Source of the DNA: Impatiens glandulifera
Taxonomy: Eukaryota; Streptophyta; Magnoliopsida; Ericales; Balsaminaceae
Direction: 5' to 3'
NCBI RefSeq assembly: GCF_907164915.1
Contig: NC_061862.1
Coordinates: 123,159,533-123,223,532, forward strand
Length of the DNA stretch: 64,000 bases
In this document: positions 49,961-60,880 of the stretch, piece after piece
Layout of the letters: each line of letters opens with the position of its first letter
How positions within the stretch are numbered: the stretch's first letter is position 1
Notes under the pieces: generated by a model
What the model was told of the DNA's origin: nothing
What the model saw: only the letters and a program-made list of their open reading frames with translations
Database searches by the model: none
Made by a program: the position numbers and the translations under genes

Positions 49961-49969
49961 TATAAATAG
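49961..49969 (+). promoter_or_regulatory. TATA box of the solo LTR
   Basis: TATAAATAG, 13 bases downstream of the ATTCGACCGTT box. The best preserved LTR promoter of the TTAGAC family in this window. Confidence 0.7.
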
Positions 49970-50645
49970 ATGCTTAAGGACAACAGACAAATGACCACAC
50001 ACTGAATCACCGGATCTCAAACAACTGGATTTAAAAGCTTACTCTTGCACTTACTAATCTATTACATCCTTCAAGATTAAGAGAGAAAGAATCAAACTAC
50101 TGTCTAGCTGTGAGAATATAGTTGATAATATTGTAAGTTGAACAGAGGGTGTTCTGTTCAATATAGTGTTAGCTAGTTCAGTAAGATGTATTTGATTCAA
50201 AGAATTTAGTGAAATCCTTATGGTTGTGGAAGAAGGCGTGACATAGGAGGGTTTGCTCCGAACATCTATAAACAACTCCTTGTGTTCTTTACTTTGTCAT
50301 TCATCTTTCATTGGTTCAAAACTTCAAATCCGACGAACACTTCCGCACTTGAAACCGTTTCAAGAGTTCGAAGTATTTGTGAAGATTAGAAATATATATT
50401 AATCCCTCACATGATTACTATCGAATCGTTATTCATTACTTGTTAACAATAGTCAGAACCTAGTATCTATTGTTAGCACCGATCCTATCATATACAAAAT
50501 TATTGACTAGAGTTTCTTTTAGTTTGTAGTTTGGTGATACTCGAGAAAAAGTTTTCACGCTTCATCCTCTGTACTCGTTTTAAAAACGGTATCTACTTAT
50601 AAATTTGTCTTTTAAAAATCGGTTGTATAACGTTTTATTTTATCG

Positions 50646-52597
50646 TGATAGGATCGGCTTTATCGATAGAGACGGGGGTTTGGCTAAGGATGAAGGCTTA
50701 TAAAAAACAGTTTGAAAGAAATCCTGTTAAGGATTTAATTCGCTTTCTATTCTACGCAAACTTGTGTAAACACTTGAAACGGATTCAAGGCGGAATTGTT
50801 TACTTGGGTTTGAAGCACAAGATGAAAAATGAAAAGATGACAGAAAATGAAGAACACAACAGTTTGTTTATGGATGTTCGGAGAAACTCTCCTACGTCAC
50901 CCCTTCTTCCAACCACCGGAAGGATTCACTATATGATGAGAATCAAATACAGTTTACACACACACATAGCTCACTATTGAACGGAACACTTTCTGTTCAA
51001 TTACAAGAAGATGAAGAATATCACTCAGCTAATGGTGTTTTGATTCTAGCTCTCTCTCTCGATTCACACACAGTACAATCAGAAAGAAGCTTCAAGAAAG
51101 TAAGTTCAGTAAGCAAGATGATTGAGTAGTCTCTCTCTGTAAAATCATAATGCTTGTTCGTTGAATGATACTTTGGTAGATTGTCCGTTGCTCTAAGAGT
51201 TGGTTAAATACTGATCAGGAGCTAACGGTCGAATCTTCAAGAATGATATGTGGCGCTCTTCCATTGGAAAGCCTCCATTGTACACAGCAGACTCTAAGCA
51301 CAACTATCGTGGCCGTACCGAACTGGTAGTGCGCCGAATATTCCATCAGGGATGTACCTACAAAACGGGTAATGTGAGCAAAATTCTCTTACGTGGCATT
51401 CCTTGATTGGATACATATAGCTGTTGTATTAATCTTCACAAGAAGGTGGAGCAGAAATAGGGTACAGCTATAGCACGTGGGTAGGAGAAATGCTAGATTC
51501 AAGCGTACTGCTTGAATTAGAGCATTAGACGTATTTCAGTTAGACGGATCAGTCTAATTAAATAAGTCAACTCCTTCTGATGAAAAGCGTCTATTAGACC
51601 GCCTGGTCTAATGTACTTATACTCGCGTCTAATACAAATAACCATTAGACGGGTACGTCTAACTCCACTGAGTTAGACTATCACGTCTAATTCCGGTTCT
51701 ACTTCAGACTTATCTGAAGGAGTTAGACCCACGTCTAACTTTCACTAATTAGACAACCCGTCTAATTATAATAACCAGTAGACCAGTACGTATAACTCCA
51801 CTGAGTTAGACTACCACGTCTAATTCCGGTTCTACTTCAGACTTATCTGAAGGAGTTAGACCCACGTCTAACTTTCACTAATTAGACAACCCGTCTAATT
51901 ATAATAACCATTAGACCGGTACGTCTAACTCCACTGAGTTAGACTACCACGTCTAATTCCGGTTCTACCTTAGACTTGTCTGAAGGAGTTAGACCCACGT
52001 CTAAATTTAAATAATTAGATAACCCGTCTAATTATAATAACCATTAGACCGGTACGTCTAACTCCACTGAGTTAGACTACCACGTCTAATTCCGGTTCTA
52101 CGTTAGGCTTGTTTGAAGGAGTTAGACCCACGTCTAACTTTCAATAATTAGACAACCCGTCTAATTCTTTACGTCTATTAGACTTACACGTCTAACTCCA
52201 ATGAGTTAGACTGTACGTCTAATTCTATTAGACTCACGTCTAATTCCGTGTATTCATTAGACTATCCGTCTAATTCTTTACACGTCTATTAGACTTACAC
52301 GTCTAACTCCGATGAGTTAGACTGTATGTCTAATTCTATTAGACTCACGTCTAATTCATGCGTCTATTAGACTGCTTCGTCTAACTCCGTTGAGTTGGAC
52401 TAAGCGTCTAATTTCATTAGACTTGCGTCTAACTTAATGCGAATGGAGATCAAAATCGGTCTAATGAACCTCATTAGATCCAAGTCTAAAGATATGTTGT
52501 CTTAATACACCTGTATCAAAACACATAAATTATTTCATCATCAAAATATCAGTGAGTAAATTATTTCAACACTTAGTCAAAATAATTTGACCCAACA
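50646..52597 (-). repeat. 3' LTR of the non-autonomous element (1952 bp)
   Basis: In + coordinates TGATAGGATCGG to TGACCCAACA. U5 stem-loop CTTGAA-ACGGA-TTCAAG at 50773-50789, AACGGTCGAAT box at 51224-51234, a TATA-like TATTTAAC (- strand) near 51204-51211, and TTAGAC array D. Confidence 0.95.
51526..52490. repeat. TTAGAC/GTCTAA palindromic minisatellite (array D)
   Basis: Spacers here are CCAC, TACCAC, CGGTAC, AACCC and TTACAC. A higher-order unit of about 150 bases (for example starting GAGTTAGACTACCACGTC and including the CTTCAGACTTATCTGAAG dyad) repeats about four times. Confidence 0.96.
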
Positions 52598-52613
52598 ATT
52601 TCCCCCTTTTTTA
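52598..52613 (-). promoter_or_regulatory. Polypurine tract of the non-autonomous element
   Basis: AAAAAAGGGGGAAATT on the - strand, directly before the 3' LTR start. Expected primer for plus-strand DNA. Confidence 0.85.
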
Positions 52614-52777
52614 TGAAGAAATTGCAAACCTGCATACATATAACACAACATGCATTCATCCAATAAATAACAAACAAACACCTTGTTCACTTACACCAAT
52701 TATTCACAAGAACCAGTATTCAAAGGACTTATCAAAACCATGTTCAATAAAGTTTAAACAGAGTAAAAGAAGAGAGA

Positions 52778-55700
52778 TCATTGTTCTTCCCTTTTTACTC
52801 GAGGATCGGTTGGACTCATCTCTTGCCCGGGAAGCATGTTCATGAAGTGAGGATAGCCGCGACCGTCACGACCTCCTGCATTCGATCTACCTCCACGCTC
52901 AGCAACAATGCCACATCCACCTTGATCAATATCAGACAGCCTACTTCGGCCGCCACCATTTCTTCCACCGCGTTCAGAACCACTTCGGCCACCGCCTCTC
53001 TTGGTTGGCCTAGGATTGTCATCAGAATAGATGGCCCGCCTGGATCTTGTTCTGGCTGCTACGCCATCATTCCTCCTGCTAGACTCCACTTGAACTGGTT
53101 GAGGTTGAGCACTTTCATCATTACGTAAGGCATCTTACTTGGCTTGAAATTTCTTGGCAAGGTTCTCGGCAAAGGCTTGTCGTTCATTGTCGTTTCGGTT
53201 CATGCAACCCTGCATTTCCACCAGCTGATTCTTCACCAAAGCGAATTCATCTAAGGTTTCTTTGTGTCGTTCGTCATTGATGTACCTCTCAATGTCGAAT
53301 AGTTTAGATTGACGGTTGAAGCATTCTTGCTCAAACTTTCCAAACTTCACATTAGAGACATGGGTCTCATAGGTGTTCAACTTCAGGGTCTTATCCAACT
53401 CAGATAGGATATTGAACATTTTATCAAAATTCGCTATTTCTTCTTCCCTGGAGATCATTGACTGACACATTATCTTCTGCATTGTCGAAAGCATAGACCT
53501 CATAGATCTTAACATATTGTTTCCTCCAGCGGATGGACCTTCGTGAGAAGACACTTCTTCAGATTCTGCGGCCATACTTTGAATAGGCTCAAAGTTTGTA
53601 TGAACCTGCAAGGATTTCTCTGGCTGATGAACTTCTGCATCCTTAGCAGCTTTCTCTTGTGCCTCTTCTTCGTCAATTTCTTTTTGTGCCCTTTCGAATC
53701 TTTCGAGCAAACTTCCAGCATAGTGACGGGGATTGGTTATATTTTCGTGAACACTTCCCACAACTCCTTTGGGAAATAAGTCGATCTTAACAAATTTGGG
53801 TTGCTCATCCTGTTCCTCCTTAGACGAGGAACCTTCTTCTTCATCACATTTTTCCTTAGAGGGTTCCCCATTAGTTCTTGCAGTTTCAGGTTGAGTGGCG
53901 TCAGCCAATATTTCTTGAACACCCTCTGTTCTCGCAACAGGGGTTATAATCACGTCTTCTTCAGAAGGAGCTTCGAAGGCTCCTCAACTACATCTTCCAA
54001 GATTTTTTCTTCAACATTTGTTACAGGAGCTTGTTTAGGCTCTTGAACATTCACAATTGCTTCATCTTCATTGGAAAGCTCTTGAACAGGGTGATCTTGA
54101 ATACGTCTCTATTCGGCAGATAGAGTCCCGAATTCGATCAGGAGAGCAGCATCTGATTAATCAGCATTTGGAATATCCATGGCCTCTTCTTCGTTGAGCG
54201 GTTCTACGCCAGAGCAATCGGCGCCATGAATATATCTGGAAGCAATAGAAACATAGTCATCCAAGATATCGTTCAACTTTTTCAGCACTTTGGCTTCAAC
54301 AACAGCTCCTTTTGCGTCAGGGTTGAAGTTTTCTTTCCTGGCTTCATAAATTGGGAACAGGGTTTTCCCAAGAATGCAAGCATCCACCAACTCTCTTTTG
54401 TTCAAAGCTTCAGCCACATCTGAAGTTCTTGCCCATTTCAGGACCTTCTTCTCGTTTGCCATTCTCTTCTTCCATTCTTTCGCTATGGAAAAATTGGACA
54501 GAGAGACATTATAGCTAGAGGACAACCTCTCAGTATGCCAAGAATCATAGATCTCTAATTTCTCAGCCGAAAGGACCTTCACTTGATCTAGAATGAGATC
54601 AACAATACCTCTTGCTTCAGACACCTTCTCAGGAACCTGAAGAGCGGTAGATTTTCCTTTTCCAACAACCTCTACAGGTTTTGGAACAGGTCTTGGTTCA
54701 CCAATGACGATTCATTTTGCCCCTTTCCTGGCCCGCAACAGTTCGAAGGCCGATTGAGGTCTCAAGCAGAGCTCAGCAGGGAGCTCTCTGCAAACGATTT
54801 TTCCACCCACCAAGGAATCCTTGGGAGCAGGAATGATAGGTTCACCAGCAACAAGGGTAAGAACAACACCTTGTTCTTGTAGGGACGACTCTGTAGCACC
54901 AGGGGCTACCTGATCAGATTGGGTAACAGGGGACTCCGCCCTGTTAATAGATTCAACAATTGGACCGGCTGAATCAACAGCAGGCCCTTCAGCAGATTCT
55001 CTCAGGGGAGAGAAGACGGATTCAGCTTGTTCCACTTCGGGAACAACAAATTTTGGCACAGTAGCCAAAGACTTAGAAGACTTTATCTTAGAGGATTTTG
55101 ACGCACGGGGCGCCTTTGTCTTCTTCTCCTTTGAGGCACAAGACTTCGAAGGTTTCCTCAGGAAAGTTGAGGGAGTGGATAGAGATGTCATCGGGGTTGC
55201 AGCAAGTACGCCTGGACCTTGCTCTACCCTTGAATCGACAGATTCCATGTCCTTCTAACTTGGACTCTTCATGCTGGAGGAATTGGCCTCCGATTCATTT
55301 ACGGTTCTAGTTCTCTTTGCCCCTGTTGAAACAACAGAAGTAGAGGGTTTTGATCGAGTGGAAAGCCTTCCACCAGTCTGGAAACTAGAGGCCCCAGAAG
55401 TAGACTCTAGGTTGTTCTTCACTCTGATCAGAGTGCTGGCAACCGTAGAAGCGGTAAAAACTCTTGTAGAGTTAATCTGAGTCGGTTCGTCGACAGGAAC
55501 TCCCAAAAACTTCAATAAGTGGCTCAGTTGAGCCGCATAGGGGATGCTCTCCTTGTTACTCTAGCAGATGGAGTAACACAGATTCTGGAACAGGGTATGA
55601 CCCTAGTTCACTTGGATACCTTTGGAGATGGCGCACATATAGTCAAAACAGTCTTGACTATAGAGGTTGAACGAGCCGGACTTCCCTTACAGCGCCTTCG

Positions 55701-56121
55701 CCAAAACGTCGTTAAGGAGAATGAAGTGGGGCTTAAATACCTTCTTATATCCATTAACATGGATTTTGGAACCATCAGTAGAGAAGGAAGACTTCATTTC
55801 CTCCATGACCTCAGAAGAGAGCACCAAATCGAACAGATGACCCTCCGTTGGGAGTTCAAAGAACTCTACATGCACTGCTTCGTCAAATGAAATCTCCTTT
55901 CCGTTGACGGTTGCTACGATGGAATCATCCACCATAACCGCCGTTTTAAAGAACTCGCGAACTTCATCTTCATAGAAGATGAACGGTCCGCCCAGATACT
56001 TCCTCAACCCAGAATATTCTAGAGTTTGGAACATCTTCACCACCTTTGGCTGATCGAAGGTGTACACAGATGGAAAGTCCACCTGCAAAGTACAGTGACC
56101 AAGCGTGATTTTCTTTACCAT
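52778..56121 (-). pseudogene. Accessory (env-position) ORF of the non-autonomous element, long form
   Basis: ATG at 56121 (MVKKITLGHCTLQVDF). N-terminal domain with MFQTLEYSGLRKYLGGPF and FFELPTEGHLFDL (to 55687). A frame-disturbed middle block lies around 55680-55520. A Ser/Lys-rich linker follows (55515-54712; KKTKAPRASKSSKIKSSKS). A helical domain is at 54624-54157 (LEIYDSWHTERLSSSYNV). An acidic/coiled-coil region is at 53953-53135 (HETLDEFALVKNQLVEMQG-like heptads). The tail is Arg/Gly-rich (53089-52778; RGGGRSGSERGGRNGGGR). Stops at about 55685, 55250, 54710 and 54157 and a frame change before 53953. No signal peptide and no clear membrane span. RG tail and helices suggest nucleic-acid or self-association; function unknown. 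Confidence 0.72.
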
Positions 56122-56239
56122 TTTGAGAGAATATGAATCGATATGATATTTCAGAGAGTTTTAGTGAGAGAAATGCAAGAGAACTAGGGTTCTTAGAGAT
56201 TTCGAGAGATTGAAAGTTTTCAAAATCATGCAGGAATAT

Positions 56240-56250
56240 CCTTATATAGA
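56240..56250 (-). promoter_or_regulatory. TATA box of the accessory ORF
   Basis: TCTATATAAGG on the - strand, about 120 bases upstream of the ATG at 56121 and immediately downstream of TTAGAC array F. Confidence 0.6.
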
Positions 56251-56307
56251 TGAATCATGGAAATATCGAATAACAGCCTATTCTAGGGGTATGGCCCATT
56301 AATAAAT

Positions 56308-56850
56308 GTTAGACGTCTTTTTTCAAGAAGTAATCATTAAAAATGGGGATATATTAGTCATTTTCTTTAAACTTGATAGACACGTGTCTTCATGTTATTA
56401 AGAGATGACTGTTCGATATTTTGAGCGGGAAAAGTAGATAACTCTCAGCGTGTGACAATTGTCCCTGATCAGTCTAATCGGCACGTAGTTAGACGTTTTT
56501 CTTACTTCACAAATAACACAACGTCTATTAGACGGATGAGTGTATTAGACGCATACGTCTAATTCCGTGTTCATAACCAATCCGTCTAATGTTTATTAGA
56601 CGTGTACGTCTAATTCCGCATGAACACCACGTGTTAGACGTGTATTTATTAGACGTGAGCATCCTTTTGCTCAAGACGTAAAAACGTCTAACGTCTATTA
56701 GACGTGTCCGTCTAATTGCGTGAATATAAAATCTCAACATATAGACTTAGATGTATGAATTGTGAGCAAAAATACGTCTAAGTACACACTTTTTCTTTTA
56801 GACACCCTTGTCTAATTAGACCGATTAAGGATATTCGTCTAGAGAATATC
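56308..56850. repeat. Internal TTAGAC/GTCTAA cluster (array F), outside the LTRs
   Basis: About 20 arms, with dyads such as TTAGACGTGTACGTCTAA and TTAGACGCATACGTCTAA. It lies between gag and the accessory ORF, upstream of the internal TATA box, in the same relative order as array E and the LTR promoter. Confidence 0.93.
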
Positions 56851-56859
56851 TTTATTTCC

Positions 56860-57310
56860 AAAGAAATTTTTTTTTCAAAAATGAATGTGGACATCTAGAG
56901 TTTTATAAACAATTTTTGTGGTCCAAAGACCAAAAATAATTTTTAATAATAAAACAAAACAAACAAAGTATTCTTCCAGAATTGCAAGTGCCATTGTTGA
57001 TCTTCCAGGCTGTGTACTCAGATGAGTACTCTTCTAGCTTCCTTCCTGCTATCCTCCTGCATCACCTACAAAATAAACTATTTACAAATCTTAGTACCAA
57101 TACTCAATTGGGTCCTCGATCCATATTTGAGTTATTTTGATGGATTTCCCATTTTGTGTTGTGATTAATGCATAAGATTTTGACTTAGCAGATGACTTCC
57201 TGCTAGCCACTGATCCTGTAACATTTGAAGAAGGTTTTTCTTTTAAAACTCCTTGACTTAGAGTCAGGTTTTGAGTTACCAAGCTTATTAGCCTTTACAA
57301 GCTTAATCTT
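56860..57310 (-). pseudogene. Truncated end of gag; pol absent
   Basis: After the gag frame ends at 57314, a short frame 57282-57091 (NLTLSQGVLKEKPSSNV, GKSIKITQIWIEDPIEYWY) continues in the style of the gag-to-protease linker and then stops. 56860-57090 is noncoding. A protease DSG motif would be expected here in an autonomous relative; none is found. Confidence 0.5.
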
Positions 57311-57313
57311 AAG

Positions 57314-58881
57314 TCAGCTAACAGTTGGTGGAACATAAATTATATCATTTTTAAAAGCCACTTCTTCATGAATAGGATCAGATTCAATGTCAGTCACATT
57401 TCCTTTGACAAAACTTATTGGCTTAAGTTTGTCATTTGGTTTTGACTTTTTGCATGACAGGTTAGGATCATTGCCATCAAATCCCAATCCGGATCTAGAT
57501 CCAGCAGGTTTCAACATGCTGATCTGATATCTGACAGCATCACCAGACCTTGTCCATGCACATACAACATAGTTAAGCCTTTTGTTTTCAGATGAAAGAG
57601 TTTGAATCTGTTCCTTGAGTATCTCGTTTTCAGATGAGATTTCTTCAATTTTCTTTTCAAAAACATGTGACTCTTCTTCTTTGAACCGATTTGGTTCATT
57701 TAAATCTGATGAAGATTTAGTTTCATTTAGAGATTCTGCTAGCTTTCTGTACTCGATGACCATTTCATCTAGTGCAGCCACCAGTTGTTCCCTTGAAAAC
57801 CTTTCGGGGGAGAAATCAAATACCTCAGTTTCCTGAGTTCCTTCCTCATCTTCTCTGGCCATGAAGCAAGCCACATATTCTTCATCACTTTCATTGGATG
57901 AGAAGTACGAGCCACGGCTGCTTCCTCTACTCTTTCCGTCACCGGCCATAAGAGCCTTCAACTCTTTTCCATCTTCCTTAGCATCTTCACGCTTTGGCTT
58001 CCGGCATTCCGATGCGTAATGACCTTTAATACCATAGTTAAAACAAGTGACATTAGCTTTAGATTTTCTATTATCGTTAGAATTTGAAGAGTTTGAGTTA
58101 GAGTTGCTCTTCTTCATGAAGTCGCCAAACTTCTTCACAAAGAGAGACATGGCATCGCTGCTCAGCTGCTAAGCTTCCATCTTCACATCCGGAGCAGTTG
58201 GTGGCTCTTCAGCAGTCACCAACGCCTTGGCAATAATAACGGACGAGGGTTGATCTTCTTCCATCCTACAATTCAGCTCGAACTCGTAGGCCTTGAGGTT
58301 TCGAAGAGATCAAAGAGAGAAATCTTGTTCAGATCTTTGGATTCTCTCATAGCCATAGTCTTTATGTCCCATTCCCTTGGAAGAGCACGCATGACCTTGA
58401 TAGCAAGCTCCCGGTTGCTATAGGTCTTGCCTAGGATGGACAGAGAGGAGACGATCTTGCTGAATCTGGTGTCAAAATCGTTCATTGTTTCACTGGGACG
58501 CATTTTGAAGCTGTCGAACTGTTGAGTGGCAACCATGATCTTGTTTTCCTTGGTTTGCTCATTGCCCTCACACAGTTGAGTGAGTCTGTCCCAGACCTCT
58601 TTGGCAGTATCACATTCGATGATGTAGTTGAACATACTGTCATCGAGTGATCTGTATAGAACATCAAGAGCCATGTTGTTGAGGTTGTTCTGCCTCTTTT
58701 CTTCAGCAGTCCAGTCGGCCTTCTCTTTATCAATCTTGATAGGGCCTTCTATGACAACACTCCACATGTCATCATGAAGAGAAGAGAGATGAGCACGAAC
58801 TCTTTTCTTCCAAACAATGTAGTTTTCGCGAGAGAAGGTTGGAATGGCTATAGCACTGGCATCTTTGGGTATGTTCAACAT
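57314..58881 (-). pseudogene. Gag polyprotein (one frameshift and one stop, mutated zinc knuckle)
   Basis: ATG at 58881, 46 bases inside the LTR. The frame 58881-58273 is the UBN2-type gag domain (PTFSRENYIVWKKRVRAHLS, DDMWSVVIEGPIKI, AKEVWDRLTQLCEGNEQTKE, LPREWDIKTMAMRESKDL). A one-base shift near 58300 and a stop near 58175 separate it from 58150-57314. That part has a Ser/Asn stretch, a zinc knuckle in which the second Cys is Tyr (CFNYGIKGHYASEC; TAT at 58034-58036), an acidic region and a coiled coil (EEISSENEILKEQIQTLSSE). Gag would form the particle and pack RNA. With these breaks it is probably inactive. Confidence 0.85.
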
Positions 58882-58910
58882 CTTTCAGGAAATGATTGAG
58901 AATAGAAACA

Positions 58911-58926
58911 GGGCTCTGATACTAAT
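58911..58926 (-). promoter_or_regulatory. tRNA primer binding site of the non-autonomous element
   Basis: GTATCAGAGC on the - strand next to the 5' LTR, preceded by ATTA instead of TG. The perfect version TGGTATCAGAGC is present in the elements at 26799, 33039 and (- strand) 37369-37380. Confidence 0.75.
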
Positions 58927-60875
58927 TGATAGGATCGGCTTTATCGATAGAGACGGGGGTCTGGCTAAGGATGAAGGCTTATGAAAAATAGTTTGAAAGA
59001 AATCCTGTTAAGGATTTAATTCGCTTTCTATTCTACGCAAACTTGTGTAAACACTTGAAACGGATTCAAGGCGGAATTGTTTATTTGGGTTTGAAGCACA
59101 AGATGAAAAATGAAAAGATGACAGAAAATGAAGAACACAACAGTTTGTTTATGGATGTTCGGAGAAACTCTCCTATGTCACCCCTTCTTCTAACCACCGG
59201 AAGGATTCACTATATGATGAGAATCAAATACAGTTTACACACACACTTAGCTCACTATTGAACAGAACACTTTCTGTTCAATTACAAGAAGATGAAGAAT
59301 ATCACTCAGCTAATGGTGTTTTGATTCTAGCTCTCTCTCTCGATTCACACACAGTACAATCAGAAAGAAGCTTTAAGAAAGTAAGTTCAGTAAGCAAGAT
59401 GATTGAGTAGTCTCTCTCTACAAAATCAGAATACTTGTTCGTTGTATGATACTTCGGTAGATTGTCCGTTGCTCTAAAGGTTGGTTAAATACTGATCAAG
59501 AGCTAACGGTCGAATCTTCAAGAATGATACGTGGCGCTCTTCCATTGGAAAGCCTCCATTGTACACAACAGACTCTGAGCACAACGATCGTGGCCGTACC
59601 GAACAGGTAGTGCGCCGAATATTCCATCAAGGATGTACCTATAAAACGGGTAATGTGAGGAAAATTCTCTTACGTGGCATTTCTTGATTGGATGCATATA
59701 GCTGTTGTACTAATCATCACAAGAAGGTGGAGCAGAAATAGGGTACAGCTATAGCATGTGGGTAGGAGAAATATTAGATTCAAGCGTACTGCTTGAATCG
59801 GAGCATTAGACGTATTTCAGTTAGACGGATCAGTCTAATGAAATAAGTCAACTCCTTCTGATGAAAAGCGTCTATTAGACCGCCTGGTTTAATGTACTTA
59901 GACTCGCGTATAATACAAATAACCATTAGACGGGTACGTCTAACTCCACTGAGTTAGACTACCACGTCTAATTCCGGTTCTACTTCAGACTTATCTGAAG
60001 GAGTTAGACCCACGTCTAACTTTCACTAATTAAACAACCCGTCTAATTATAATAATCATTAGACCGGTACGTCTAACTCCATTGAGTTAGACTACCACGT
60101 CTAATTCTGGTTCTACTTCAGACTTATCTGAAGGAGTTAGACCCACGTCTAACTTTCACTAATTAGACAACCCGTCTAATTATAATAACCATTAGACCGG
60201 TACATCTAACTCCACTGAGTTAGACTACCACATCTAATTCCGGTTCTACCTCAGACTTGTCTGAAGGAGTTAGACTCACGTCTAACTTTCACTAATTAGA
60301 CAACCCGTCTAATTATAATAACCATTAGACCGGTACTTCTAACTCCACTGAGTTAGACTACCACGTCTAATTCCGGTTCTACCTCAGACTTGTCTGAAGG
60401 AGTTAGACCCACGTCTAACTTTCAATAATTAGACAACCCGTCTAATTCTTTACGTCTATTAGACTTACACGTCTAACTCCAATGAGTTAGACTGTACGTC
60501 TAATTCTATTAGACTCACGTCTAATTCTGTGTATTCATTAGATACCCGTCTATTTCTTTACACGTCTATTAGACTTACACGTCTAACTCCGATGAGTTAG
60601 ATTGTATGTTTAATTCTATTAGACTCACGTCTAATTCATGCGTCTATTAGACTGCTTCGTCTAACTCCGTTGAGTTGGACTAAGCGTCTAATTTCATTAG
60701 ACTTGCGTCTAACTTAATGCGAATGGAGATCAAAATCGGTCTAATGAACCTCATTAGATCCAAGTCTAAAGATATGTTGTCTTAATACACCTGTATCAAC
60801 ACATAAATTATTTTATCATCAAAATATCAGTGGGTAAATTATTTCAACACTTAGTCAAAATAATTTGACCCAACA
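58927..60875 (-). repeat. 5' LTR of the non-autonomous element (1949 bp)
   Basis: Nearly collinear with 50646-52597. U5 stem-loop CTTGAA-ACGGA-TTCAAG at 59054-59070, AACGGTCGAAT box at 59505-59515, array E at 59805-60770. Confidence 0.95.
59805..60770. repeat. TTAGAC/GTCTAA palindromic minisatellite (array E)
   Basis: Same unit order and spacers as array D, with scattered point changes such as TTAAAC, ACATCTAA and ACTTCTAA. Confidence 0.96.
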
Positions 60876-60880
60876 TATCG

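Larger units (their letters stand above)
48793..50490 (+). mobile_element. Solo LTR of a TTAGAC-family Copia (1698 bp)
   Basis: Starts TGTTGGG and ends GATCCTATCA. Flanked by TATAC at 48788-48792 and 50491-50495. Contains in order: a TTAGAC array (49045-49660), an ATTCGACCGTT box (49937-49947), a good TATA box TATAAATAG (49961-49969), the signature GTGACATAGGAG and a perfect U5 stem-loop CTTGAA-ACCGT-TTCAAG (50348-50364). No primer site follows, so this is a true solo LTR. Confidence 0.93.
50646..60875 (-). mobile_element. Complete non-autonomous Copia-derived element: gag plus accessory ORF, no pol
   Basis: Length 10,230 bases with target duplication TATCG at 50641-50645 and 60876-60880. 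LTRs are 1952 and 1949 bases, nearly collinear with a few percent visible differences, so the insertion is fairly recent. Between them on the - strand: primer site (ATTAGTATCAGAGC, one or two mismatches to the Met-tRNA site), gag (58881-57314), a gap of about 0.7 kb with a TTAGAC array, a large accessory ORF (56121-52778) and a polypurine tract (AAAAAAGGGGGAAATT, 52598-52613). No protease, integrase, RT or RNase H is found in any frame. Mobilisation must have used enzymes from a relative. Confidence 0.93.

Noticed and set aside
49835..50980. Frames such as MIGSALSIETGVWLRMKAY, which recur at 2757 and 50645.
   Set aside because: They translate the LTR terminus (TGATAGGATCGGC...) and recur because the LTR recurs; on the coding strand of the element this is U5.
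52778..56121. Considered calling the accessory ORF a true envelope gene.
   Set aside because: Position is right for an env-like ORF of SIRE elements, but no signal peptide, fusion peptide or transmembrane segment was seen, and the tail is RG-rich. Left as accessory ORF of unknown function.
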